Positions 1 through 5,726 are shown, counted from the first letter of the stretch. The stretch: DNA of 7,032 nt from an uncultured Ruminococcus sp. (GCA_937901485.1 CALGTT010000386.1:1-7032); one strand, 5' to 3'. A program made the numbers and translations. The notes: generated by a model not told the origin, from the sequence alone.

Positions 1-769
1 GCATTTCCAGTGCTGCAAGATTTGCCTTTTCCTTTGGCGATGTCCGGTAGGCGTAGGGTGTCATGCTGAATAAATCGGCAATTTCCTGCGGATCATTCAG
101 TGTGATCCTCTTTTCAGCGGTCAGCTTTTCCAGGAATGTAAAGCCCTCCAGTGCATAGTCCTTGACTGCATTTTCATAGGGCTGTGCATAGACCGCTGTT
201 TTCAGCTCCCAGAGGTGCTTTGCCGACGGGATGACCATGATAAAACAGCCGCCGGGTTTCAGCACACGCAGGAATTCCTCGCCGCAGTAGGGCGCGAAAA
301 TGCTCATCACCAGATCGCAGCGTTCCGACTGCACCGGCAGGTGGAACACGCTCCCGACCGCATAATCCGTCCCCTTATCCGCACGCGCGGCAAGGTCGGC
401 AGCAGTCTTGGAAATGTCCACGCCGTACACTGCCGCATCCGCAAGGGACTGCCGCACGGCGTTGGTATAGTAGCCCTCGCCGCAGCCGGCATCGAGCAGA
501 ACGCCGTGCTCCGGCAGATATGCCTGCACCGCGCCGCAGAGCACCTCCATCAGGTGGGCATAGTAGCCCTTCTGGAGAAAATGCCGTCTGGCACGCACCA
601 TTTCGGGATTGTCACCGGGAAGCTTCGCATTCTGCCGGTTCGACGGCAGCAGATGCACATAGCCGCTTCTGCCGCGGTCAAAGCTGTGCCGCGCCTCACA
701 TTGCAGACTTTTTCCCTCCGGATGCAGGGGCTTGCCGCAAACCGGACAGCTCCAGATACTCTCAGACAT
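1..769 (-). CDS. rlmA: 23S rRNA (guanine-N1)-methyltransferase, RlmA family (3' end beyond window)
   Basis: SAM-dependent methyltransferase that modifies a guanine in hairpin 35 of 23S rRNA (G745 for the Gram-negative RlmA-I type, G748 for the Gram-positive RlmA-II type). I read 256 codons from the ATG at 769; the frame is still open at the left edge. Family members are about 270 residues, so only a short C-terminal piece should be missing. Visible features: an N-terminal zinc finger with C8, C11, C24 and H28; the family motif GDNPEMVRARRHFL at residues 52-65; the SAM-binding glycine motif LDAGCGEGYY at 92-101; an acidic motif-II residue in YGVDIS at 115-120; SIFAP at 156-160, a characteristic family motif; and MTPYAYR at 236-242, matching the usual MTP-hydrophobic-R segment. 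The start codon overlaps the last 8 bases of the upstream Nif3-family gene, so translation is probably coupled. By lineage it should be RlmA-II, but the target base cannot be decided from sequence. Confidence 0.93.
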   Translation of the reverse strand, partial: MSESIWSCPVCGKPLHPEGKSLQCEARHSFDRGRSGYVHLLPSNRQNAKLPGDNPEMVRARRHFLQKGYYAHLMEVLCGAVQAYLPEHGVLLDAGCGEGYYTNAVRQSLADAAVYGVDISKTAADLAARADKGTDYAVGSVFHLPVQSERCDLVMSIFAPYCGEEFLRVLKPGGCFIMVIPSAKHLWELKTAVYAQPYENAVKDYALEGFTFLEKLTAEKRITLNDPQEIADLFSMTPYAYRTSPKEKANLAALEM

Positions 770-1532
770 ATTTCACCGGCTCTTCCCCTTCCCATTCCGT
801 CACTTCCAGATCCGGCAGCTTTTCTTTCAGCTTCTTGGCAAGGAACGAAACTGCCGCAATTTCCGTGTGGAAATGTCCGCAGTCGATCAGGGACATGTAA
901 ATATCCTGCGCCGTATACCAGCGGTCATGCTTGACATCCCCCGTCAGCAGTGCATCCGCAAGCGCATCCGCCTTTTCCAGCAGAGAACCGCCGGAGCCTG
1001 TGCAAATAGCAAGCTTCTTCACCTTCTCGCCGTTCACGCCGGCATCGACATAACGCACAGTATGACATTTGAGGACCTCCTTAGCGATCTTGGCGATCTC
1101 CTCGACGCTCTTTTCCTCAGCAAGTGTCACAACTCTGCCAAGCCCCGACTCCTCCAGCGGAAAGACCTCCTCGGTCAGTCCGAGCTTTTCGCGCAGAGCC
1201 TCCACAAGCAGGTCATTCAGACCGCCCTCGACCATATCCAGCGGTGTATGGCAGCAGATGGCTGTCATGTTGTTCGATGCCAGCTGGTACACCGGATGCT
1301 CCGCCGACAGGCTTTTCAGCGGCGTAAAAATCACGGGATGATGGGAAACGATCATGTCACAGCCCTTTTCCACTGCCTGATCCACGACCTTGGCATTGAT
1401 ATCAAGTGCCACCATCACATGCTTCACTTCCTGCCAGATCGAACCGACCAGCAGCCCCGAATTATCCCATCCCTCCTGCGTTTCAAACGGTGCAATGGCA
1501 TTCACTGCCGCCAGCACTTCCTGTACTTTCAT
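762..1532 (-). CDS. Nif3-family (DUF34) dinuclear metal-center protein, short form
   Basis: Nif3/YbgI/YqfO family protein of 256 residues. The family forms hexameric toroids with a dinuclear metal site. It is often labelled GTP cyclohydrolase 1 type 2, but its cellular role is unsettled. Metal-site motifs are present: SHHP at residues 63-66, CHTPLD at 94-99 (the usual form is AHTxLD), and the C-terminal DCGHFHTE at 217-224 carrying the last His and Glu ligands. WDNSGLL (22-28), the CTGSGGSLL segment (177-185) and TGDVKHD (197-203) also fit the family. The length matches the E. coli YbgI type and lacks the central PII-like insertion of the longer B. subtilis YqfO form (about 370 residues). The ATG at 1532 has a strong GGAGG (1542-1546) nine bases upstream, inside the 3' end of trmK, so the 50-base overlap with trmK is real. 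The neighbourhood trmK-nif3 is the standard Firmicutes arrangement. Confidence 0.95.
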   Translation of the reverse strand: MKVQEVLAAVNAIAPFETQEGWDNSGLLVGSIWQEVKHVMVALDINAKVVDQAVEKGCDMIVSHHPVIFTPLKSLSAEHPVYQLASNNMTAICCHTPLDMVEGGLNDLLVEALREKLGLTEEVFPLEESGLGRVVTLAEEKSVEEIAKIAKEVLKCHTVRYVDAGVNGEKVKKLAICTGSGGSLLEKADALADALLTGDVKHDRWYTAQDIYMSLIDCGHFHTEIAAVSFLAKKLKEKLPDLEVTEWEGEEPVKYV

Positions 1533-2199
1533 CGCACTTTTCCTCCAGTCTGCGTTTTACTTCTTCCGCCGCCGTATCAAAGGGCGCGGGATCCTGTCCT
1601 GCCGAAATGCGTCCGTCACGGGACTTGCAAAGCATCTCATACTGCCGCTGTGCATACGCCATACAGTCCGGCTCACGCAGATCCATCCTGCCGATGCGCA
1701 TCAGCGCAAAGTCCGGTTCTTGGCGGATGCCGGTATATTCCGCACGCATCACCGCATACAGAAAACGGTCATCGCGCACGCAGGTCTCCTGCATGATCGC
1801 AAAGCCATTGCGATAGAGCCACTGCCGCAGCACATCTGCCTTGGTCATCGGCTGCAGGATCAGCCGGATCTCCGTCAGCGGAAACGGACAGGTTTCGAGA
1901 ATATGCACCATTGTTTCTCCGCCCATGCCGGCGATCACGACATCCGTCAGTCCCTCCGGCGGTATGTTTTGCAGTCCATCGGAAAGAATAGTGCGTATTT
2001 TCGACGAAAGTCCGTGCTTTTCAATGGTTCTCTGTGCCGCCGCCAACGGGCCTTCCCCGATGTCCGATGCGATCACGCGCTCCGAGATCCCCGTTTCGAT
2101 CAGGTGCACCGCAAGCTGTGCATGATCCGTCCCGACATCGCAGACCGCACTGCCCCGTCCGACATAGGCTGCACATGCCTGTAATCTTGGATTCAGCAT
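1483..2199 (-). CDS. trmK: tRNA (adenine22-N1)-methyltransferase TrmK
   Basis: SAM-dependent enzyme that makes m1A at position 22 in the D-arm of tRNAs; a Gram-positive family (YqfN/TrmK). At 238 residues it is full length for the family. Motif I reads DVGTDHAQL at residues 21-29, matching the family's D-hydrophobic-G-[ST]-DHA signature. ASDI follows at 44-47, then DGL at 74-76, the characteristic IAGMGG at 89-94, and LILQPM at 113-118. The helical C-terminal part (about 175-225) corresponds to the family's coiled-coil tail. The start is supported by AAGGAG (2205-2210) five bases before ATG. The last 16 or so codons overlap the Nif3 gene. They encode a Ser/Gly/Cys-rich tail (STGSAGGSECHCTV) that is probably little constrained as protein. 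First gene of the trmK-nif3-rlmA unit. Confidence 0.96.
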   Translation of the reverse strand: MLNPRLQACAAYVGRGSAVCDVGTDHAQLAVHLIETGISERVIASDIGEGPLAAAQRTIEKHGLSSKIRTILSDGLQNIPPEGLTDVVIAGMGGETMVHILETCPFPLTEIRLILQPMTKADVLRQWLYRNGFAIMQETCVRDDRFLYAVMRAEYTGIRQEPDFALMRIGRMDLREPDCMAYAQRQYEMLCKSRDGRISAGQDPAPFDTAAEEVKRRLEEKCDESTGSAGGSECHCTV

Positions 2200-2222
2200 A
2201 AATTCTCCTTATCACTAATCAA

Positions 2223-2246
2223 GGGCTGCGGCAGACACCGCAGCCC
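2223..2246 (-). terminator. GC-rich stem-loop between the DUF1858 gene and trmK
   Basis: A perfect 9-bp inverted repeat, GGGCTGCGG (2223-2231) and CCGCAGCCC (2238-2246), encloses a 6-base loop. On the minus strand it lies 13 bases after the stop codon of the DUF1858 gene and ahead of the trmK ribosome binding site. The bases after it on that strand are TTGATTAG, which is only weakly T-rich. It may be an intrinsic terminator with a poor U-tract, or an intercistronic stem that protects the RNA end. The stem is plain in the sequence; the terminator function is inferred. Confidence 0.5.
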
Positions 2247-2259
2247 CGAATCTGCAATA

Positions 2260-2466
2260 TTACTTTTCAGCGAAATGTGCCTGCAGCTTTGCCACCAGCT
2301 CATCTGCATCCACGCCGTGAACCGCACATGCCTGTGCAACGGACTCACCTCTTGCAGAGGGGCAGCCGAGGCAGTGCATACCCATTTCCAGAAAATACGG
2401 TGCTACGTTGAAATCCGCATCCAGAATGTCACCGATCACAGTATCCTTTGTTACTTCAAAAGCCAT
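2260..2466 (-). CDS. DUF1858 / hybrid-cluster-protein-associated redox disulfide domain protein
   Basis: A 68-residue single-domain protein. The sequence fits the DUF1858 domain, also described as the hybrid cluster protein-associated redox disulfide domain. It has an N-terminal helix-promoting segment (TVIGDILDADFNVAPYFLE, residues 9-27), then GMHCLGCPSARGES (29-42) carrying the C32-x2-C35 pair, then a helix with a third cysteine (C47). The CLGC pair is the expected redox-active or cluster-proximal motif. Homologues occur alone or next to hybrid cluster protein genes in anaerobes and are thought to act in redox or nitrosative-stress handling; the reaction is not established. The start ATG has GGAGG six bases upstream. 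It sits between two strong stem-loops, so it is probably transcribed as its own short message. No hybrid cluster protein gene is in the window. Confidence 0.9.
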   Translation of the reverse strand: MAFEVTKDTVIGDILDADFNVAPYFLEMGMHCLGCPSARGESVAQACAVHGVDADELVAKLQAHFAEK

Positions 2467-2480
2467 AAGAAACCTCCATA

Positions 2481-2497
2481 TTCAGAACTTTTCAGAA
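2481..2497 (-). repeat. 10-bp spaced direct repeat ahead of the DUF1858 gene
   Basis: TTCAGAA occurs twice (2481-2487 and 2491-2497), one helical turn apart, directly upstream of the DUF1858 ribosome binding site. In the short 2467-2510 upstream region I see no convincing -10/-35 pair. The repeat could be a protein-binding site or chance; no regulator can be named. Confidence 0.2.
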
Positions 2498-2510
2498 TGT
2501 TCACGACACA

Positions 2511-2537
2511 GAAAGCACAGCGCGCTGCTGTGCTTTC
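2511..2537 (-). terminator. Strong stem-loop after the zinc-ribbon gene
   Basis: A perfect 11-bp inverted repeat, GAAAGCACAGC (2511-2521) and GCTGTGCTTTC (2527-2537), encloses a 5-base loop. It starts 12 bases beyond the zinc-ribbon stop codon on the minus strand. The following minus-strand bases are TGTGTCG, not a T-run, so intrinsic termination would be inefficient. An RNA-end stabiliser or a processing site is the alternative. The stem itself is certain. Confidence 0.5.
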
Positions 2538-2549
2538 CGTCATGAAATT

Positions 2550-2825
2550 TTATTCTTCTCTCATCTTTGCGAAGCACTCGCTGCAGTATACTGCACGACC
2601 CTCGCTGGGCTGGAACGGTACTCTTGCCTCACCGCCGCAGCTTGCGCATGTTGCAGTGAACATTTCTCTTGCAGCCTTCGGTGCGCCCTTTCTTGCGCTG
2701 CGGCAGCTCTTGCATCTCTGGGGCTCGTGCTCGAAGCCCTTTTCTGCGTAGAATTCCTGTTCGCCAGCAGAGAATACAAATTCAGCTCCGCATTCCTTGC
2801 AAGTCAATGTCTTGTCTTCGTACAT
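2550..2825 (-). CDS. Small two-domain zinc-ribbon protein (zf-trcl plus CxxC-x17-CxxC)
   Basis: A 91-residue protein with eight cysteines in four CxxC pairs. The N-terminal half (C9/C12 and C38/C41) matches the probable zinc-ribbon domain zf-trcl, including the FVFSAGEQEFYAEKGF segment between the pairs. The C-terminal half has C60/C63 and C81/C84 separated by exactly 17 residues, the CxxC-x17-CxxC domain. Each half should bind one zinc ion. The function is unknown; proteins of this kind are usually assumed to bind nucleic acid or protein. The ATG at 2825 is preceded by GTGAGG (2835-2840) at nine bases. There is no obvious promoter of its own in the 131-base gap behind sigH. That gap holds a possible structured RNA, which would then be its leader. 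Confidence 0.85.
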   Translation of the reverse strand: MYEDKTLTCKECGAEFVFSAGEQEFYAEKGFEHEPQRCKSCRSARKGAPKAAREMFTATCASCGGEARVPFQPSEGRAVYCSECFAKMREE

Positions 2826-2853
2826 GATTGTTTACCTCACTTAAGTTATTTGT

Positions 2854-2955
2854 TTCGGACTACGGACGGAGTAAAACCGACACCTTTGATGAATCAACGC
2901 TCTCGTTAAGCTACAAGCCCTCTATATCGCACCTGCCCTCCGGCAGGAGTCGAAC
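2854..2955 (-). ncRNA. Possible structured RNA or leader between sigH and the zinc-ribbon gene
   Basis: The 131-base gap folds on paper into a closed branched element on the minus strand. An outer stem pairs TTCGACT (2954-2948) with AGTCCGAA (2861-2854), with a single bulged C at 2858. Stacked directly inside is a 6-bp GC hairpin, CCTGCC-GGAG-GGCAGG (2947-2932). Three weaker hairpins follow: GCTT/GAGC (2911-2899), TTGA/TCAA (2897-2886) and CGG/CCG (2879-2867). A perfect palindrome in the last sigH codons (2963-2979) lies just before it. Parts look tRNA-like (TTCGACT, GTAGCTTAA), but no complete tRNA can be drawn. It could be a small RNA, a cis-regulatory leader, or a decayed tRNA. It does not match any riboswitch consensus I could recall. 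Drawn by hand, without energy calculation or conservation evidence. Confidence 0.35.
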
Positions 2956-2956
2956 A

Positions 2957-3550
2957 TTATTGAAAGTACTCCGTACTTTTGACTGCACGCATCTTCCGAC
3001 GCACGCGCTGCATTGCATTATCCACGGATTTTACGCTGATTCCCAGCATTTCCGCTGTCTGCGCATAGCTTGCGCCGGACATAATGCATTGCAGGATCTC
3101 CCACTCCTTTGCAGACAGCATTGCCATGACTTGCATCCGACAGTGGGCATAATTTTCTTTTTCCACGAGAATGCTCTCCGGAGTTTCTGCATCAGCAATG
3201 ACCGCACGTTCTTCCATGAGCTGCGCAATATCTGCCACCGGTGCCTCATAGGTTCCGGCACGCCTGACAAGACTGCGCATTCTGTTCACAATACAGACCT
3301 GTGCATAGGTCGAAAACTTCACGCCTTCCTCTGCACGGAACTTGGATACCACATGCAGTAATGTAATCAGTCCTTCCTGCGCAAGATCATCCGCATCTGC
3401 CTCAGACGCTGCATACTGTCTGGCATGGAAACGTACAAGCTTCAGGTAACGTTTCAAAAGCACCGCCTGCGCATCCACAGAAGTTCCGGCAAGCTCTGCC
3501 AGCTCCTCATCCGATGCAGCCATCAGCTGTTCTTCAGACAATTCCAGCAT
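2957..3550 (-). CDS. sigH: RNA polymerase sigma factor, SigH (Spo0H) type
   Basis: Sigma-70 family factor of 197 residues, close to the SigH length of just over 200. Region 2 runs through LLKRYLKLVRFHARQY and the core-binding DDLAQEGLITLL (residues 54-65), then KFRAEEGVKFSTYAQVCIVN and NRMRSLVRR, the -10 recognition part. Region 4 holds LSAKEWEILQ, the helix-turn-helix ASYAQTAEMLGISVKSVDN and QRVRRKM. The KSVDNAMQRVRRK stretch closely resembles SigH (KSIDNALQRVKRK). In B. subtilis SigH drives early sporulation and competence genes. An in-frame ATG at 3562 would add MEEG, but its codons are themselves the GGAGG site and nothing upstream resembles a ribosome binding site, so I start at 3550. 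It follows the hydratase gene by 37 bases and is probably co-transcribed with the DivIVA-like gene. This is not the usual Bacillus sigH location, so it may be a SigH-like paralogue. Confidence 0.85.
   Translation of the reverse strand: MLELSEEQLMAASDEELAELAGTSVDAQAVLLKRYLKLVRFHARQYAASEADADDLAQEGLITLLHVVSKFRAEEGVKFSTYAQVCIVNRMRSLVRRAGTYEAPVADIAQLMEERAVIADAETPESILVEKENYAHCRMQVMAMLSAKEWEILQCIMSGASYAQTAEMLGISVKSVDNAMQRVRRKMRAVKSTEYFQ
2963..2979 (-). repeat. Perfect palindrome in the last codons of sigH
   Basis: AAAGTAC (2963-2969) and GTACTTT (2973-2979) form a 7-bp inverted repeat with a 3-base loop. It overlaps the final sigH codons for KSTEYFQ and ends just before the TAA. There is no T-run after it, so it does not look like an ordinary terminator. 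It may be part of the RNA structure that follows, or an RNA-processing signal. Confidence 0.4.
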
Positions 3551-3555
3551 CCCTT

Positions 3556-3560
3556 CCTCC
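3556..3560 (-). promoter_or_regulatory. Ribosome binding site that fixes the sigH start
   Basis: GGAGG on the minus strand, five bases before the ATG at 3550. It overlaps the alternative upstream ATG (3560-3562), whose own upstream sequence has no purine-rich site. This supports the shorter protein beginning MLELSEEQ. Confidence 0.75.
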
Positions 3561-3587
3561 ATACATTGTGGGATTTACAGACTCGGA

Positions 3588-4145
3588 TTATTCCGCAGCA
3601 TACGCACTTCTGCCCTCGGAAAAGAGGTCGCCGCCCTGTGCATCATTGCAGACTACAAGCGGAAAATCCTCCAGATACAGGCGTTTTACAGACTCGCATC
3701 CGAGATCCTCAAATGCGATCACCTGCATTTCCTTGATGCAGCGCGCCGCCAGTGCACCGACACCGCCGACCGCACAGAGGTAGACCGCCTGATTTCTCGC
3801 AACTGCTTCCCGCACCGCTTCGGAACGCTCGCCCTTGCCGATCATTGCCGCAAGTCCGAGATCCAGAAGTCTGGGTGCATAGGGATCCATTCTGCCGGAA
3901 GTCGTCGGGCCGCAGGAACCGATGGGCTTGCCGGGGGGCGCGGGTGTCGGACCTGCGTAGTAAATCACAGCCCCGTCAAGTGCGAACGGCAGTTCACCGC
4001 CCGCATCAAGCAGTGCAGCGATCCGCTTGTGTGCTGCATCACGCGCCGTATAGACATAACCCGAAAGTAAAATCTTATCTCCAATGCGCAGCTGACTTGC
4101 ACACTGCTTCAGCTCCTGCGCACAGATTCGCCGGATCTCCGGCAT
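3588..4145 (-). CDS. Fe-S hydro-lyase, class I fumarate/tartrate hydratase beta subunit
   Basis: A 185-residue beta subunit of a two-part, oxygen-sensitive [4Fe-4S] hydro-lyase (fumarate <-> malate, or tartrate dehydration), corresponding to the C-terminal domain of one-piece class I fumarases. Family motifs: GYVYTARDAAHKR (29-41), the substrate-binding stretch from GPTPAPPGKPIGSCG (65-79) through PTTSGRMD (80-87), and GKGERS (103-108). The C-terminal FEDLG...FPLVV.ND pattern (145-168) also fits. The [4Fe-4S] cluster is normally held by the alpha subunit, so this protein alone should be inactive. No alpha gene lies beside it: the upstream neighbour is the DivIVA-like gene. The stop codon of that gene overlaps this start as TAATG, so translation is probably coupled. 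The partner is presumably elsewhere in the genome. Substrate (fumarate or tartrate) is inferred as fumarate from anaerobe metabolism. Confidence 0.93.
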   Translation of the reverse strand: MPEIRRICAQELKQCASQLRIGDKILLSGYVYTARDAAHKRIAALLDAGGELPFALDGAVIYYAGPTPAPPGKPIGSCGPTTSGRMDPYAPRLLDLGLAAMIGKGERSEAVREAVARNQAVYLCAVGGVGALAARCIKEMQVIAFEDLGCESVKRLYLEDFPLVVCNDAQGGDLFSEGRSAYAAE

Positions 4146-5653
4146 TATTCGATGGATGCCTCCGCATCCTTGATCAGCTCGCTCATATCAAAGGAGAAAT
4201 TCTTCTTGCCGCCGTTCTTCTGTACAGGCTTTTCCTGTGCTGCGGACTTGCCGCCGAACATTGCGTCAGCATCCTCAGCAGTGGACTTGGACATTTCCTC
4301 GAACATGGAGAACGCGTCCCCTGCGGGCTTGGACTTTTCCTCAGGCTTGGCAGCTGCTTCCTCCGCAGGTACTTCTGCATTCATGATCTTCTCAGCCGCT
4401 TCTTCCTCGCTCTTTGTAGTCTCATCCACGCTTTCACGCGCATCAGCGATCACCTTGCCAGCCTCGGAAATCTTCTCATCCATGGTCTTTGCAGCCTCAG
4501 CCATCATATCACCGATCTCACGGAAACGCTTTTCAATGCCGTCGATCTCGATGGTCAGCATGGATCTGATGGTTGCGGTGAGCTGCTTTACGCGGCCTTC
4601 CTGTTCAACGGCATCCTTCTTGATCTGTGCAGCCTCTGCCTCTGCCTTTTCAGTTGCGCCGCCCAGAATGCGGTCAGCTTCCTCATTTGCACTTGCTGCT
4701 CTTTCATTTGCATCATTCACAATGCGTTCTGCCTCAGCATTCGCATCGGAAATGGTCTTTTCAGCCTGTTCATTGGCATCAGCAATCGTCTTTTCTGCCT
4801 TTGCATCTGCCTCGGAAACGCGCTGATCTGCATATGCATCCGCTTCTGCAACCTTCTTATCAGCCTCTTCCTTTGCAGCAGCTTCAAGCTGAAGTGCGCT
4901 CTGCTGTGCCTGTGCGAAGATTGCACTCATATCAAAGCTCGGCGCAAAGCCTGTGGACTGGGAAGCCTTCTTCTCCAGTTCTGCGTTCTTCTCATTGAGC
5001 TTGGCAATTTCCGCATCCTTTTCGGAAAGCTTTGCAGCAGCTTCCTCCTCAGCCTTCTTGGCATCCGCCTTAGCCGCTTCCAGCTGTTCGTTGAGCTTAT
5101 TCATCTCTGCGGAAAGCTCCTCGGACACATTCGCGTTGGATTTGAGTGCAGAATTCTCAGACTTAAGGGAGCTTACCTTGCTCTCCAGCTCACCGATCTC
5201 GCCCTTGAGCGCAACGATCTCCTGCTGGTATTCGCGCACCTTACCCTCATCCACGCTGTTCTTTGCCTGTGCGATCATCTGCTTCATCTTCTGTTCATCC
5301 GCAGATCTCGCCTGCTTTTCAGCATTCAGAGCATTCAGGAGCTGGTTTGCCTTATCCTTATAGCTTGCAGCTTCCTTTGCCTGCCGCTCATAGGACGCAG
5401 CTTTCTTTTCAGCCTCAGCAACCTTCTTATCGCATTCAGCTGCCTTCTTGTTGGCAGCCTCCAGATCGCGCTTATAGGACTTTACCAGTTCGGATTCTGC
5501 CGGATCAAGCTCCTCGTCACGCTTCTTCAGCTCAGTTTCCAGCTCATAAATTCTGGAGTGAACCTCGTCAAGGTATGCCATAACGGAATCTTTATCAAGT
5601 CCGCCGGGGCGCATTGTCGTTTTCAGTACACTAGAGGGGATTTCCATTGCCAT
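4145..5653 (-). CDS. Long DivIVA-like coiled-coil protein
   Basis: A soluble, Ala/Glu/Lys-rich coiled-coil protein of 502 residues with no signal peptide or membrane segment. The N-terminus (IPSSVLKTTMRPGGLDKDSVMAYLDEVHSRIYELE, about residues 5-39) has the DivIVA/GpsB layout: a short strand, a G-[LYF]-D turn, then a helix with a x-V-x-x-[FY]-L-D core. DivIVA proteins bind curved membrane at poles and septa and organise division or cell-wall growth. A coiled coil covers about 36-230. A break at 231-250 contains SFDMSAIF. An 11-residue-repeat coil covers about 260-345, a further helix runs about 350-425, then a flexible Lys/Glu/Pro-rich linker and a C-terminal SFDMSELI. Typical DivIVA is 150-300 residues, so this one is long. 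The first ATG is preferred because AAAGGAG lies about 10 bases upstream; a second ATG lies two codons in. It heads an operon behind a sigma-A promoter, next to ftsZ. Function as a polar or septal scaffold is inferred. Confidence 0.75.
   Translation of the reverse strand: MAMEIPSSVLKTTMRPGGLDKDSVMAYLDEVHSRIYELETELKKRDEELDPAESELVKSYKRDLEAANKKAAECDKKVAEAEKKAASYERQAKEAASYKDKANQLLNALNAEKQARSADEQKMKQMIAQAKNSVDEGKVREYQQEIVALKGEIGELESKVSSLKSENSALKSNANVSEELSAEMNKLNEQLEAAKADAKKAEEEAAAKLSEKDAEIAKLNEKNAELEKKASQSTGFAPSFDMSAIFAQAQQSALQLEAAAKEEADKKVAEADAYADQRVSEADAKAEKTIADANEQAEKTISDANAEAERIVNDANERAASANEEADRILGGATEKAEAEAAQIKKDAVEQEGRVKQLTATIRSMLTIEIDGIEKRFREIGDMMAEAAKTMDEKISEAGKVIADARESVDETTKSEEEAAEKIMNAEVPAEEAAAKPEEKSKPAGDAFSMFEEMSKSTAEDADAMFGGKSAAQEKPVQKNGGKKNFSFDMSELIKDAEASIE
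4700..4864 (-). repeat. Five tandem 33-bp units coding hendecad repeats
   Basis: Residues 264-318 of the DivIVA-like protein are five consecutive 11-residue units of pattern A-[DE]-x-x-[VI]-x-[DE]-A-[DN]-x-x: ADKKVAEADAY, ADQRVSEADAK, AEKTIADANEQ, AEKTISDANAE and AERIVNDANER. Hendecads give a nearly straight or slightly right-handed coiled coil rather than the left-handed heptad coil. At DNA level the repeats are diverged, so recent slippage is unlikely. Confidence 0.85.
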
Positions 5654-5675
5654 TGTTCAAGCTCTCCTTTACACA

Positions 5676-5709
5676 CAGAAATGACAAAACTATGAATCAT
5701 TCATTTCTG
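5676..5709 (-). promoter_or_regulatory. 5' UTR stem-loop of the DivIVA-like operon
   Basis: CAGAAATGA (5676-5684) and TCATTTCTG (5701-5709) are perfect 9-bp complements around a 16-base loop, which itself contains the near-palindrome ATGAATCAT (5692-5700). It lies between the expected transcription start (about 5720) and the ribosome binding site, so it would form in the mRNA leader. A role in stability or as a binding site is possible but unproven. Confidence 0.4.
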
Positions 5710-5726
5710 TTTTCAATATTAATTTC

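Noticed and set aside
215..2184. Several long plus-strand open frames (for example 215-934, 732-1796 and 1390-2184).
   Set aside because: They lie opposite rlmA, the Nif3 gene and trmK, which carry recognisable motifs. The plus-strand products are His/Arg/Cys-rich with no domain.
2857..2920. A tRNA-like string on the minus strand (GGGCTTG TA GCTT ... GAGC ... CAT ... TCC).
   Set aside because: The D-loop lacks GG, the anticodon arm is about three bases too short, the T-loop is not TTCRANY and the acceptor stem has mismatches. It is not a functional tRNA; a decayed tRNA remains possible and the region is kept only as a possible structured RNA.
3551..3562. Upstream ATG at 3562 as the sigma factor start.
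   Set aside because: Its codons form the GGAGG site for the ATG at 3550, and it has no ribosome binding site of its own.
3574..3696. A 12-base direct repeat TTTACAGACTCG at 3574-3585 and 3685-3696.
   Set aside because: One copy lies inside the hydratase gene and the other just after it. There are only two copies and no mobile-element features, so this is most likely chance.
3752..5695. A 647-codon open frame on the plus strand, Leu/Cys/Ser-rich and membrane-like in composition.
   Set aside because: It is antisense to the DivIVA-like and hydratase genes. The Ala/Glu/Lys-rich codons of the real gene produce few stops on the opposite strand. It has no family motifs, and the minus-strand genes have clear start signals.
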